Shown here in pieces: positions 19,301-28,631 of a stretch of DNA of 64,000 nt. The position numbers and the translations under genes are program-made. The DNA is from Gammaproteobacteria bacterium (lineage in GTDB: Bacteria > Pseudomonadota > Gammaproteobacteria > SZUA-152), in NCBI GenBank assembly GCA_029882975.1, contig JAOUJW010000006.1, positions 124,001-188,000 of the forward strand. The letters run 5' to 3'. The notes under the pieces are model-generated. The model had not been told where the DNA came from. It saw only the letters and a list, made by a program, of their open reading frames with translations, and ran no database searches. Positions within the stretch are counted from its first letter, which is position 1. Each line of letters starts with the position of its first letter.

Positions 19301-20606
19301 TGTACAACTGGAACCGGGTAAAGAGTTTTCCGAACCCGAACTGAAACGCCATATACAGGCCAAGCTACCCCAGTACATGATACCGTCTTCAATACAGACC
19401 ATCGAGCAATGGCCGCTCAGCAGCAACGGCAAGGTGGATCGCAAAGCACTGGTAGCCGGTATCCAAACAGACTCGAACATTCGTTCGAACCCATCACTGG
19501 AGCAGGAAGTACCTGCAACGGCAATGGAAACTACTTTGCTGAAAATTTGGCAACGTGTATTGCCGGGTAGAGTGTCAGGTGTCACTGAGGACTTCTTTGC
19601 TTTGGGAGGCCAGTCCTTCGAAGCCATCCAAATCGTCGGTCAGATAAGAGAAAACACAGGTGTTTCCCTGTCGCTTGGCGACATCTGGCAGGCACGCACC
19701 ATACGCGAATTGGCGTGTTTAATTGAGAATGCCGGACAGCAACAACAGTCCCGCATTGTTGTTCCTATCGATTTGACCGGAGAAGGCAATCCCATGTTTC
19801 TGGTGCATCCCGCCGGAGGTCAGGTCTTGTGTTATAGGCAACTTGGTGGCGGTCTGTCACGCCCTGTATACGCATTTCAGGCGCCGGGCATGGATGGAGT
19901 GAATCAACCTTTATCCGACATCCGTGCAATGGCGCGTATCTATGTAGAGCAACTGGTGAGAATCCAAGAAACAGGGCCGGTGCTATTAGGCGGGTGGTCG
20001 TCAGGTGGCTTGATTGCCTACGAAATGGCTGTACAACTGCTTGCTTTAGGCAGGGAGGTGGAGGGTATTGCCGTTATAGACAGCCCTGCACCCTTAAATC
20101 ATGATCCTGTATCTGACAAATGTATGGTCGAGTGGTTTCTCACTGATCTGGACTTGGCGTCTGCATTTTACCAGGCCTATGACAAAGTGGAGTTGGGATG
20201 TGAGACAGAAGAACAGCTGTTGCAGAGCGCGTTCAAGATAATGCAGCAACAGAATATCGAATTGGCATCCGACCCGGTTCAACTAAGAAGGATCTATGGC
20301 GTATTCAAAGGTATTGTAAATGGTAGTCGCAATTATAGCGCCACGCCGGTTAACTGCAGTATGTTGGTATTGCGTGCGGCGCAGGGATGCGTAAAAGAGT
20401 TTGCTCACCATCCGTGTGCTGATGATGTGACCTGGGGGTGGAGTAATCTATCCGGCGGCCGCATTGAAGGTGCCTCTGTAGAGGCCACGCACTACACTAT
20501 CCTGTCTCAAAGAAATACGCATTCGGTATTGACGGTGGTGGAACGCTGGCTGCAATCCCTGGAAAAACCTGTGCCACTGGAAGAAAACTTGGGAAGTGCA
20601 ATGTGA
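16383..20606 (+). CDS. NRPS module, docking-Cy(variant)-A(Cys)-PCP-TE
   Basis: A 1,407-aa protein. Residues 1-55 match a TubC-type beta-hairpin docking domain. Residues about 78-510 are a condensation/heterocyclisation-type domain, but the signature DxxxxDxxS reads N214-x4-D219-x2-G222. The A domain (about 525-1015) contains YTSGSTGRPKG, and the specificity residues read D-L-Y-N-L-S-L-I-W plus Lys, the known cysteine code. The PCP Ser is Ser1078 (LGGQS). The thioesterase (about 1135-1390) has GWSSG with Ser1206, plus a later Asp and His. It should load cysteine, condense it with an incoming acyl chain, perhaps cyclise it to a thiazoline, and release it by hydrolysis or cyclisation. Translation is coupled to the PKS. 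Confidence 0.95.
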   Translation: MNMAISLMSVLQRCQQSGVALSYDGDSLKVEAPKGALSQDLKQALVTHKTDLLNWLKESDEPQSVAQETCSADSENLFEPFAMSDLQRGFFMAEDPFMEFHVRPHYYIEKNIDNLDVNRYRAAWHKALARHSKEIVIVRDDGNLQLVKDPQPMPCRVNDLSNFTAAEVNRALVQTRKEMMRAELPLKQWPWLDLRISVWNEAGRSKARIHYNHNNFFSDGGGTTKLLQEVDQYYSDPDIEKPPLRISIRDALLHLEKMALSETGQKDKAYWESRLPTLPGPPALPVLGNVDRRRRSELHRREFFMDAQRWAQFKESARRNGLTPTGAISGAYAEVIAAWSNQSHFVISNMVTRRLNMHPDIWEVLGNFASLYPLEIDLSQGDNFAARALNIQQQVMKDGQHLHWGGMQVMQALNQNKGGFGQAPIPFVIGSGLFMKGFERSDFSCLETCQVMLDHQFWELKDGSYYYVWDLLEEYFPPGMIDDMSAAYLNLIHQLAENPELWTTSHFELLPLRQQSVREKRNRDAAKVCAGLERLEQFLPAVCQTYPKKKIVQSPQGCLTYAELLQHSTNLAAVLAKHGIKTQDVVAVICDRGPQLLAAVYGTLMAGGAYVPVDPALPQDRRDTILENSKARVVLVQDRYKDLQLPPGVESINIETTETGICQAPAHTSSFDLAYVIYTSGSTGRPKGVMIEHNGAINTIEDINTRFSVNSADTVFGVSSFGFDLSVYDLFGTVAAGATLVYPDESNTLNPSHWLDLMLQHHVTIWNSAPALATLLADAAEYRNVKLPHLRLVLLSGDWIPLDLPQRLKTIAPGAKVVSLGGATEASIWSILYEIDEVDSQWSSIPYGYPMKNQSWYVLDQWGRPAPEWTPGELYIAGKGLARGYCNDEEKTQAAFVNHPLNGERLYRTGDMGRYVPGALIEFLGRNDNQVKIQGYRIELGEIETVLSNHTCVSGAVVVVDKQTGSSDRLCAFVQLEPGKEFSEPELKRHIQAKLPQYMIPSSIQTIEQWPLSSNGKVDRKALVAGIQTDSNIRSNPSLEQEVPATAMETTLLKIWQRVLPGRVSGVTEDFFALGGQSFEAIQIVGQIRENTGVSLSLGDIWQARTIRELACLIENAGQQQQSRIVVPIDLTGEGNPMFLVHPAGGQVLCYRQLGGGLSRPVYAFQAPGMDGVNQPLSDIRAMARIYVEQLVRIQETGPVLLGGWSSGGLIAYEMAVQLLALGREVEGIAVIDSPAPLNHDPVSDKCMVEWFLTDLDLASAFYQAYDKVELGCETEEQLLQSAFKIMQQQNIELASDPVQLRRIYGVFKGIVNGSRNYSATPVNCSMLVLRAAQGCVKEFAHHPCADDVTWGWSNLSGGRIEGASVEATHYTILSQRNTHSVLTVVERWLQSLEKPVPLEENLGSAM

Positions 20607-20704
20607 TACAGGGCGGGAAAGTATTTCCATCGCGATAGCCGACTCGGAAAACTCCGAGGCCACAGAATGACAAACAGAATTTAATGCAATAGGAGTGCAT
20701 GACA

Positions 20705-23700
20705 ATGGAAGAATTATTGGTTAGCGTAGCCCGTGCCGGAATACAATTGGAGATTTCCGGGAACGATTTGTGTGTCAAAGCTCCGGAAGGAGCACTGACA
20801 GATGAGTTGCGTCAAGGTTTGCGTCGACATAAGGCAGATCTGTTGAAATTGTTGAAATCGGAGTCCCGTACTGAAGAAAAGTTGCCCGTATTAGTACCTG
20901 ATGAGAAAACCCGCCACGAACCGTTTCCGCTCACCGATTTACAACATGCTTATTGGTTGGGGCGAGATGGCTTTATGGAAATGGGTAATGTTGCAACGCA
21001 TTTATACGTTGAATTGGAATGTGAAAATCTGGATGTTCAGCGTTTAAACCTAGCTTTAAACAAGATGATAGCCAGACACGATATGTTGCGCGCAATCGTT
21101 GAGAAAAACGGACAGCAACGCATTCTGCAACACGTCGAGGAATATCAAATTTCGGTGAATGATTGCAGTGGTGTGGGAGATGAAGCTATTGCTGAGTCTA
21201 TTGATGAAGTACGTGAAGCCTTATCACATCAGGTTTTTGTGGCCAGCCAGTGGCCCTTATTTGAAGTCAGGGTTAGTCAACTGCCACAATCCAAATCCAG
21301 GTTGCATGTAAGTCTGGATCTATTGATCCTGGACGCCTGGAGCATATTTCTCTTTTTTAAAGAATGGCATCAGATATACCAAGAGCCGGGACGAAACGAT
21401 CCTCCCTTTACAATTTCTTTCCGCGAATATGTTGTGGCGGAAAAGGCTCTTTTGCAATCGCCTGCTTACCACCGGGCACAGGACTACTGGTTTAGTCGTC
21501 TGGACTCCATACCCGCTGCACCACAGCTGCCTATGGTGATAGATAAAACCTCACGGGATAAACCCCGATTCGTTCGCCGAGAGTCCAGGTTGGATCGAGA
21601 AACCTGGAACAACTTGAAAAAGAGAATTCGCAAGGAAGGACTGACACCATCGGCTACGCTGTTGGCGGCATACTCGGAAATACTGTCTCGTTGGAGTCAG
21701 GAAGCACATTTTACATTGAACGTTACAATTTCCAATCGGTTGCAAATGCATGAAGAAGTAAACCACATACTGGGTGATTTTACTTCGTTGATAATGCATG
21801 AGGTGGACCGTCGCAATGGTGACTTAAGTTTTATAGAGTTCGCCAGGCAGCAACAAAAACTTTTTGCCTCGGATCTGGAACACCGCGAGATAAGCGGTGT
21901 CAGCGTGATGCGTGAGTGGGCGAAACGTCGAGGTTTGTCCATGCAGGCAATTATGCCGGTGGTATTCAGTAGTGGTTTGATTTGGAGCGGTGATGATGAA
22001 GTTGGGAACCTGGAGCAGTTTGGCAGGAAAGTATACAGCATAAGTCAGACCTCTCAGGTGTGGCTGGACCACCACGTAATGGAATTGGATGGGGAATTGG
22101 TGTTTGTGTGGGATGCGGCCGAGGATGTGTTTCAACCTGGTGTTTTGGATTCCATGTTCAGTAGTTATTGTCAAATGGTTCGTCGACTGGCATTGGACGA
22201 CTCTGCATGGGATAGAGTTAATTTGACCCAACTTCCGGACACAATGTTATCGGTTCGCCAAGAAGAAGTTGCAAATAGCCAAGTCGATAATATGGCATTA
22301 CATGCCGGGTTTGTTGCTAATGCGTTGAGCAAGCCGGACGACATTGCACTCATCGCGCCTCAACGTACACTAAGTTATGGGCAGCTTCTGGGTGAAAGTG
22401 CGTGTTTGGCCAAACAATTGATTAATCTTGGGGTGCGTCCGGGGGAACCCGTGGCTGTTTTGATGCGTAAAGGCTGGGAGCAGATTGTAGCGGTCTACGG
22501 TATTTTAATGTCTGGTGGAGCTTATATGCCTGTGGATGCCGACCTGCCGATGAGACGGCAGCTGGACCTTTTGGCTTTGGCCAAGGTACGCTATGTCGTG
22601 ACCCAAGCCGGCGTCGCCAAAGAAAATATATGTCGTGCTGAGTTTCAGTGTATAGAGTTGCAGGCGGAAACCACTGAAACATTGAACGACTCTTTAATTC
22701 AGTCGTTGGACGTTGAGACGACTCAACTCGCATACATTATTTTTACCTCGGGTACGACCGGTGTCCCCAAAGGCGTCATGATCGATCACTATGCGGCTAA
22801 CAATACGATTACCGAGATCAATAAACTGTACGGAGTGGAAATGCAGGATCGTGTGTTGGGGGTGTCGTCTTTAAGTTTCGATCTATCCGTTTACGACATA
22901 TTCGGTTCACACACAGCCGGGGCGGCATTGGTATTGCCTGATTACAGTAAAGGCCATGATCCGGCTCACTGGGCTGATTTGATTCAGCAACACCGAGTCA
23001 GCGTATGGAATTCTGCACCGCAATTAATGCATATGCTATTGGAATATCACGGATTGGATATGCCCGCAGAAGAGCATCCTTTGTTGGGTTTGCGAACCGT
23101 TTTACTCTCAGGTGATTTCATACCATTGAATGTACCGGAACGTTTACATGCAATAAATCCCTCTATGGACGTTGTGAGTTTGGGAGGCGCCACGGAGGCG
23201 GCAATTTGGTCCATTCATTATAAAATTGAGGAGATGGATCCCAAATGGAAAAGCATTCCCTACGGGAAGGCCTTGCCCGGTCAGAAAGTCTGGGTTCTGA
23301 ATCAAGGACACCAGGTATGTCCGGACTATGTACGGGGACGAATATATATTGGCGGTGCAGGTTTGGCTCTTGGGTATTGGGAAGATGAAAACAAAACCAA
23401 TGCCAGTTTTAAGATTTCACAGACCACCGGAGAACGAATCTACGATACCGGTGATTTGGGGTACTACCGTCCTGACGGCAACATCGTGATAGAAGGGCGG
23501 GATGACGGTCAAGTCAAAATTCGAGGTTATCGCATAGAATTGGGCGAAATTGAAACGGTCTTGAGACGCTATCCCGCAGTATCCCAGGCCGTGGTGTCAG
23601 CGCTAAGTGATGAAAAGGGTAATAAACAACTGGTCGGATATATTGAATGGCAATCGCAATTAGATGTTATTCAGGATGACGCGCCAATGGAATCGATTAA

Positions 23701-25477
23701 GGCGTTTTTGGCTGAGTACCTACCGGAGTACATGATCCCAAAACAACTCGTTTCATTAGAGCGCATTCCCGTCACAGCCAATGGGAAAGTGGATTATAGT
23801 GCGTTGCCCGACTCCTTTGATCAAGCCGTAATGGCCAGAGAGACAGTTGGGCCGCGTAATGAGCTTGAACAAACAATATTGAATGCTTGGGGTGGCGTGA
23901 TATCCGGTTGTGAGCTCGGTGTTACGGACAATTTTTTTGAACTGGGCGGGGACTCTGTACTGGCAACGCAACTGGTTCGGGAAATTAACGAAACCTTGCC
24001 CGGGTTTCAATTGGAAATGCACGAATTGTTCGAAAACCTCACGATAGAGTCTTTGGCGGTATTGTACGAATCAAGACGGGAGGAAAGTACATACATCGAG
24101 CAGCGGGAGGAATCAGACAACGGATTCATGGCAAACAAAACCAGATTGGAAAATCATGTAGACCAATTGTCACAGAGTATACGGAAGATTAAGTTACCGT
24201 TGACCGAAGCGTCAACCGGAGCACCCATCGGCGGTCATTCGGTTTTTCTTACCGGTGCAACCGGTTGGGTCGGAGCGCATGTCTTGTGGGAGTTATTGGT
24301 GAAAAGCAACTCAACTGTCTATTGTTTGGTTCGAGCTGAAAATACCAATATAGCTCACAAACGGATTCTGGATGCCATGTCCAATTGCCATCTTGTGCTG
24401 AACAGTGAGCAGAAAAGCCGGATCCGCGCCCTATGCGGAGATTTGTCGCAGCCACTACTGGGTATGTCTAAGGCAAAGTGGGATCATGTATGTAGTAAAG
24501 TAAGTACCATTTATCATTTGGGGGCGTCAGTCAGTGTATTGATGGATTACCAGCGCCATAAATCGGTAAATGTGGATTCCTTGTCCGAACTGGCCTTATT
24601 GGCAAGTCACACTCGATTAAAATCTATTCGCTACCTTTCTCCTATGGCGGTATGTAGAAGGAATATCAACGGCAAACTGGTGGTGTTGGGCGAAGAACGA
24701 ATTCAAGACAGCCCGGATGGTTTGTTAACACCCTATTCTCAGTCGAAATGGGCGGCGGAAATGCTATTAAACACCATGATACAAGTCGGGATACCCGTGA
24801 AAATCTACCGAACTTCACACGCACTACCGGCGTTTAACACGGGAAGCGTCAAACCCAATGATACCTATTGCGAAGTGTTGAGTATCGCCTGTAACGCAGG
24901 CGCGGTTCCGGACTGGGAGGATTCAGGTGTATTTGGTGTACCGGTGGATATTCTCTCCAGCCTGATAGTTAAGAACGCAATTGATGAAGATGGTTTCAGC
25001 GGCGTGGTGCATCTGGAAAATCCGGAACCCCTTAGCTTGAAATCCGTATTGCAACAGTTGATGTCGAGCACTTTGGATGAAAGTAGTAACAACGGTGCGC
25101 AATTGCGCTTGTATACGCTGCAGGAATGGAAACAAAAATGTCTGGATAAGGCAGGAAGCATAGGGGAGGCGCAAGGTTTACATGGGACGTCTGCGCAAGG
25201 AAGCGCATCGGTCGGAAACATGGGAATGGTGAAGTCTTTGTTTGAAGAACGTCGTACCGGAACCGGTGTGGAAAACATGTTTGCCCGACATCACATCGAC
25301 GTCGGTTATTTGTCGAAAAGTAAGGATGTAAACGTCATACGGAATATGGTGCCGGCTGAGTATTGGAAAAAAATGACTCCTCTTTTATTTAAACACAGTT
25401 CCGGAAACCAGGAAGTAAACAAGTCTGTTTTAAACTCATGCTGCGATGACGCTTCGCAGGTTATGCAAGTCAACTGA
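20705..25477 (+). CDS. NRPS module, docking-Cy-A(Cys)-PCP-thioester reductase
   Basis: A 1,590-aa protein; numbering is from the ATG at 20705. An ATG at 20699 is in frame, but AGGAG sits only 3 bases before it and 9 before 20705. A TubC-type docking domain (1-55) leads a canonical heterocyclisation domain with D205-x4-D210-x2-S213. The A domain reads D-L-Y-N-L-S-L-I-W plus Lys (cysteine). The PCP Ser is Ser1084 (LGGDS). The C-terminal reductase has the nucleotide motif G1184xxG1187xxG1190, and Tyr1344-x3-Lys1348. It should form a thiazoline from cysteine and release the chain as an aldehyde or alcohol with NAD(P)H. A 92-base gap follows the first NRPS gene. Confidence 0.95.
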   Translation: MEELLVSVARAGIQLEISGNDLCVKAPEGALTDELRQGLRRHKADLLKLLKSESRTEEKLPVLVPDEKTRHEPFPLTDLQHAYWLGRDGFMEMGNVATHLYVELECENLDVQRLNLALNKMIARHDMLRAIVEKNGQQRILQHVEEYQISVNDCSGVGDEAIAESIDEVREALSHQVFVASQWPLFEVRVSQLPQSKSRLHVSLDLLILDAWSIFLFFKEWHQIYQEPGRNDPPFTISFREYVVAEKALLQSPAYHRAQDYWFSRLDSIPAAPQLPMVIDKTSRDKPRFVRRESRLDRETWNNLKKRIRKEGLTPSATLLAAYSEILSRWSQEAHFTLNVTISNRLQMHEEVNHILGDFTSLIMHEVDRRNGDLSFIEFARQQQKLFASDLEHREISGVSVMREWAKRRGLSMQAIMPVVFSSGLIWSGDDEVGNLEQFGRKVYSISQTSQVWLDHHVMELDGELVFVWDAAEDVFQPGVLDSMFSSYCQMVRRLALDDSAWDRVNLTQLPDTMLSVRQEEVANSQVDNMALHAGFVANALSKPDDIALIAPQRTLSYGQLLGESACLAKQLINLGVRPGEPVAVLMRKGWEQIVAVYGILMSGGAYMPVDADLPMRRQLDLLALAKVRYVVTQAGVAKENICRAEFQCIELQAETTETLNDSLIQSLDVETTQLAYIIFTSGTTGVPKGVMIDHYAANNTITEINKLYGVEMQDRVLGVSSLSFDLSVYDIFGSHTAGAALVLPDYSKGHDPAHWADLIQQHRVSVWNSAPQLMHMLLEYHGLDMPAEEHPLLGLRTVLLSGDFIPLNVPERLHAINPSMDVVSLGGATEAAIWSIHYKIEEMDPKWKSIPYGKALPGQKVWVLNQGHQVCPDYVRGRIYIGGAGLALGYWEDENKTNASFKISQTTGERIYDTGDLGYYRPDGNIVIEGRDDGQVKIRGYRIELGEIETVLRRYPAVSQAVVSALSDEKGNKQLVGYIEWQSQLDVIQDDAPMESIKAFLAEYLPEYMIPKQLVSLERIPVTANGKVDYSALPDSFDQAVMARETVGPRNELEQTILNAWGGVISGCELGVTDNFFELGGDSVLATQLVREINETLPGFQLEMHELFENLTIESLAVLYESRREESTYIEQREESDNGFMANKTRLENHVDQLSQSIRKIKLPLTEASTGAPIGGHSVFLTGATGWVGAHVLWELLVKSNSTVYCLVRAENTNIAHKRILDAMSNCHLVLNSEQKSRIRALCGDLSQPLLGMSKAKWDHVCSKVSTIYHLGASVSVLMDYQRHKSVNVDSLSELALLASHTRLKSIRYLSPMAVCRRNINGKLVVLGEERIQDSPDGLLTPYSQSKWAAEMLLNTMIQVGIPVKIYRTSHALPAFNTGSVKPNDTYCEVLSIACNAGAVPDWEDSGVFGVPVDILSSLIVKNAIDEDGFSGVVHLENPEPLSLKSVLQQLMSSTLDESSNNGAQLRLYTLQEWKQKCLDKAGSIGEAQGLHGTSAQGSASVGNMGMVKSLFEERRTGTGVENMFARHHIDVGYLSKSKDVNVIRNMVPAEYWKKMTPLLFKHSSGNQEVNKSVLNSCCDDASQVMQVN

Positions 25478-25502
25478 TCAATTAACATTGGAGGGAAGGG
25501 AA

Positions 25503-25982
25503 ATGAGTCAAAAGGAAAAAAGTGATAAGTACTCTGCTATTTTGGTTCAAGGATGGATGGCCATGTTTACCATATATATTGCCAACCTGGTGATGGATAT
25601 GGTTCGTTGCAATGTGATGGATCAATGCTCAACCTGGGCATCGCACATTGGACCGGGCGGTTTGGTGGTTATTACGATTGTAATGTTTATCTACGCTGTT
25701 ATGCCCTTGTTGATCAAACTGATCAGCTCACTTTGGTTTCGATATGTAGCGGTTGGTATCACTGCGTTCATTACTTTGTTCTACGTGGCGCATGAGCTTA
25801 CTCATTTGGTCGCCGGTGATAAACCCTTTGGCATCGCCCATACCCTGGATATTACCCATCACATTGTGGGTGTCGGTATGATAGTAGTGGCAACGCTGTG
25901 GGCCAAAAGCGCCAAGAAGGAAGAACAACCCATGCAAAGTGGAGTGTCAGTACCGCTGCAGGCTTCCAGTCAGGCAGGCTAA
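25503..25982 (+). CDS. Four-helix membrane protein with HExxH motif
   Basis: A 159-aa protein with hydrophobic segments near residues 12-32, 52-72, 80-97 and 118-134. HELTH is at residues 97-101, and more histidines occur at 113, 119 and 120 in a segment reading AHTLDITHH. HExxH is a zinc-binding motif of metallopeptidases, and clustered membrane histidines also bind iron, copper or haem. No family was recognised. GGAGGGAAGGGA just before the ATG is a strong ribosome binding site, so the gene is probably well translated. It lies 25 bases after the second NRPS gene and should be in the same operon. It may modify or transport the product or its metal. That role is inference. Confidence 0.85.
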   Translation: MSQKEKSDKYSAILVQGWMAMFTIYIANLVMDMVRCNVMDQCSTWASHIGPGGLVVITIVMFIYAVMPLLIKLISSLWFRYVAVGITAFITLFYVAHELTHLVAGDKPFGIAHTLDITHHIVGVGMIVVATLWAKSAKKEEQPMQSGVSVPLQASSQAG

Positions 25983-26015
25983 ACCCTGGGTTTGGGGTCT
26001 GTTCTGTCGGGGTAG

Positions 26016-27674
26016 ATGGGGTTAGTAAAAATGGACTGTGAGGGATTTATGGAAAATATAATGGACGAATCAACACATCAAGATTTATTGCAGCACTACG
26101 ATGTGATTATTATTGGAGGCGGTTCCAGTGGTTCCGTCATGGCTAATCGTTTGAGTAAGGACATTTCTCGCAAAGTGTTATTGTTGGAGTCCGGCCCTGA
26201 ACAGCCTCAAACGGATGGTGTAAAAGCAGCAGTTCGAAACGGTAATCAACCTGCTGTTATGCCGGGTCTGAATTGGAAAATCCGTACCTACATAAAAGGT
26301 GAAGCAACTAAAAGCGATTCCACTGCTCCATCAGGCCGGAAACACGCCAGTATATTTGACTACGAAGCCGGTCGTTTGCTGGGTGGTTCCTCAGCAATTA
26401 ACGCAGTACAGGCTCTGCGGGGCGCCCCTATAGATTTCGACGAGTGGGCGCAAGACTGTGGTCAAGAGTGGTCCTGGAATTCCGTTCTACCTTATTTTCG
26501 TATATTGGAGGATGATCCTCAGGGCGATGAGGTTTTACATGGCCGCGGCGGTCCTATGCCGATTCGTCGGGAGCGCCGCGAGGATCTTACTTTGCTGCAA
26601 AATTCACTGTACGAAGTTTGTTTGGATCACGGTTTTTCAGAAACACCGGATCACAATGATCCGGAGACGACCGGTGTTGGCGTAATACCCAAAAACGTGG
26701 TGGACGGTGTGAGGATGTCAACCGCCATGACCTATTTGCAACCGGCTCGTAAACGGGAGAATCTGCACATACTCACCGGTGCACATGTGCACAAACTCAT
26801 TATAAAAAACCGTAAATGTGAAGGGGTTCTGGTAGAACGAGGTGGGGAGTTGCGACCACTCACCGGGGAACGCATTGTACTGTGCGCCGGAGCGATGAAT
26901 ACACCACCGATATTGATGCGTTCGGGTATTGGTAATCCCCGTTTGCTTCAGCCCATGGGGATTGACGTGTCTGTACCGTTAAGCGGTGTTGGTGAGCATC
27001 TCATGGATCATCCTGTTGTGGGTATATGGGGAATTCCCAAACGCGATACCTGTGAGGTGGGCGAACCCTTGCGACAAACCTTACTGCGATACAGTTCCAG
27101 TGATTCAGGTTACGAAAACGATATGCATATTTGCATGATGGCGGGTATTGACGTGGCGCATATGTTTCCCAAGCTGGCTGCTTCATCCAGTGCTACAACT
27201 ATTGCCGGCCTGACAACCTGTTTTAATAAATCCACCTCAGGAGGATATGTGCGGATTCGTTCCGCCGATCCTTATGAAGCGCCCAATGTAGTGATAAATT
27301 GTCTGGCTGATAAAACCGACGTGGCTCCACTAAAGGAAGGTGTGCGTATTGCCTGGGATCTAATGCAGTCTCCCCGGCTTAGGCAACGTTTTGACAAGGT
27401 GTTGGCTTGGTCCGACGGTATGATTCAGTCTGATATGGCTTTGAATCAAGCGATTAACTCATTTGTTCGTCCCAGTGCTCACGCCTGCGGCTCGGCAAGG
27501 ATGGGAAGTTCGCCGGACAAAGGAGCTGTGGTCGATGCTAAAGGTAAAGTCTACGGTGTGGACAATTTATGGATCGCGGATGGTTCAATCATGCCTATGA
27601 TACCCAGCTCTCCACCCCACCTGACCTGTTTGATGATTGCGGAGAAACTGGCTGCCGAACAGTGTTTGCATTAG
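26016..27674 (+). CDS. GMC family FAD oxidoreductase
   Basis: A glucose-methanol-choline family flavoenzyme of up to 552 aa. The FAD motif GGGSSG follows YDVIII near residue 30. GRLLGGSSAINA and CAGAMNTPPILMRSGIG are the two family signatures. The active-site His is in PSAHACGSARMG near the C-terminus. It oxidises alcohols or acts on ring carbons, here perhaps the alcohol or aldehyde set free by the reductase domain, or a thiazoline. The start is uncertain: ATGs at 26016, 26031, 26049 and 26061 are in frame, and 26049 has GAGGGA close before it. A second GMC gene at 34174 is a distant paralogue. Confidence 0.92.
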   Translation: MGLVKMDCEGFMENIMDESTHQDLLQHYDVIIIGGGSSGSVMANRLSKDISRKVLLLESGPEQPQTDGVKAAVRNGNQPAVMPGLNWKIRTYIKGEATKSDSTAPSGRKHASIFDYEAGRLLGGSSAINAVQALRGAPIDFDEWAQDCGQEWSWNSVLPYFRILEDDPQGDEVLHGRGGPMPIRRERREDLTLLQNSLYEVCLDHGFSETPDHNDPETTGVGVIPKNVVDGVRMSTAMTYLQPARKRENLHILTGAHVHKLIIKNRKCEGVLVERGGELRPLTGERIVLCAGAMNTPPILMRSGIGNPRLLQPMGIDVSVPLSGVGEHLMDHPVVGIWGIPKRDTCEVGEPLRQTLLRYSSSDSGYENDMHICMMAGIDVAHMFPKLAASSSATTIAGLTTCFNKSTSGGYVRIRSADPYEAPNVVINCLADKTDVAPLKEGVRIAWDLMQSPRLRQRFDKVLAWSDGMIQSDMALNQAINSFVRPSAHACGSARMGSSPDKGAVVDAKGKVYGVDNLWIADGSIMPMIPSSPPHLTCLMIAEKLAAEQCLH

Positions 27675-27756
27675 GCGGCGCCGGCACCACCGTACTTAAT
27701 GACGCGAACGTTAAGTGAAACACATAGAGTCGATAAAACCAATTGGGATGGGAAAT

Positions 27757-28554
27757 ATGTCAGTAAAGGAAATACAAGCGGGTGCTTGCCTGCGCCTATT
27801 ACGGAAGTCAGTAAATGCAGATGCGCGTTTGATCTGTTTTCCATGGGCCGGGGGAGGGGGGAGTTTTTACAGGCGTTTTTCGGCTGATATTCCGCACAAT
27901 ATGGAGCTGTGGTCAATTCAATATCCCGGTCGGGAAGACCGCTATTCAGAGCCGCTTTGTAACCGTATGGAAACACTAGTGGAACATATTGTTACCGATT
28001 TGAAATATTTGAGTGACAAGCCCATGGTATTTTTTGGACACAGCATGGGAGCTCTGGTGGCTTATGAAGTAGCAGCGATGATGCAGCAGCGCTTTCGTCG
28101 CGAACCGGAGCTGCTGGTGGTATCCGGTTCCGGTGCTCCGGGATACGATCGGACTTATGTCCGCTGTCGTTGGGATGAAAGCGATGCGGTATTCATGGAG
28201 GAATTGCGGCGCTTGGGTGGAACGCCGGCTCCAATTCTTGAAGACAGTCAGTTGATGCAGTCTTTGTTACCGGTGATTCGTGCCGATTATGAGATTTTGG
28301 ATCATTACGAAGCGACTCCGGAAGGCAAGTTAAACTGTCCCGTGATTTTTTGTGCCGGTAAAGATGACCACAGTGTGTCTGAATACTCACCCATCGCTTG
28401 GAGACGTCACAGTTTGGGAGTTTTTCAAGAACACTGGTTTGAAGGAGATCATTTTTACTTGTATGACCGAACGCCGGAACTGGTTAAAGAGTTGAGCGAT
28501 TGGATATTTGGTTGTCGAGAGCAAAGCAGGAAAATTAGAAAGATTGTTATTTAA
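27757..28554 (+). CDS. Type II thioesterase (GrsT/RifR family)
   Basis: A 265-aa alpha/beta hydrolase that removes wrong or stalled acyl groups from carrier proteins of NRPS and PKS lines. Motifs are FPWAGGGGSFYR, GHSMGA with nucleophile Ser96, and GDHFYL with His232. The frame is open from 27715. The ATG at 27757 (MSVKEIQ) fits the family better and has a GGGATGGGA stretch before it. It lies in the cluster after the first GMC gene and is the expected editing partner of the PKS/NRPS proteins. Confidence 0.92.
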   Translation: MSVKEIQAGACLRLLRKSVNADARLICFPWAGGGGSFYRRFSADIPHNMELWSIQYPGREDRYSEPLCNRMETLVEHIVTDLKYLSDKPMVFFGHSMGALVAYEVAAMMQQRFRREPELLVVSGSGAPGYDRTYVRCRWDESDAVFMEELRRLGGTPAPILEDSQLMQSLLPVIRADYEILDHYEATPEGKLNCPVIFCAGKDDHSVSEYSPIAWRRHSLGVFQEHWFEGDHFYLYDRTPELVKELSDWIFGCREQSRKIRKIVI

Positions 28555-28631
28555 TCACCAGAGTCCGTTGATGTTCCCGGGCTACAGTGGAGCACAGGAC
28601 GCTACAAACTACTGACAAGGAGTGCGAAGAA

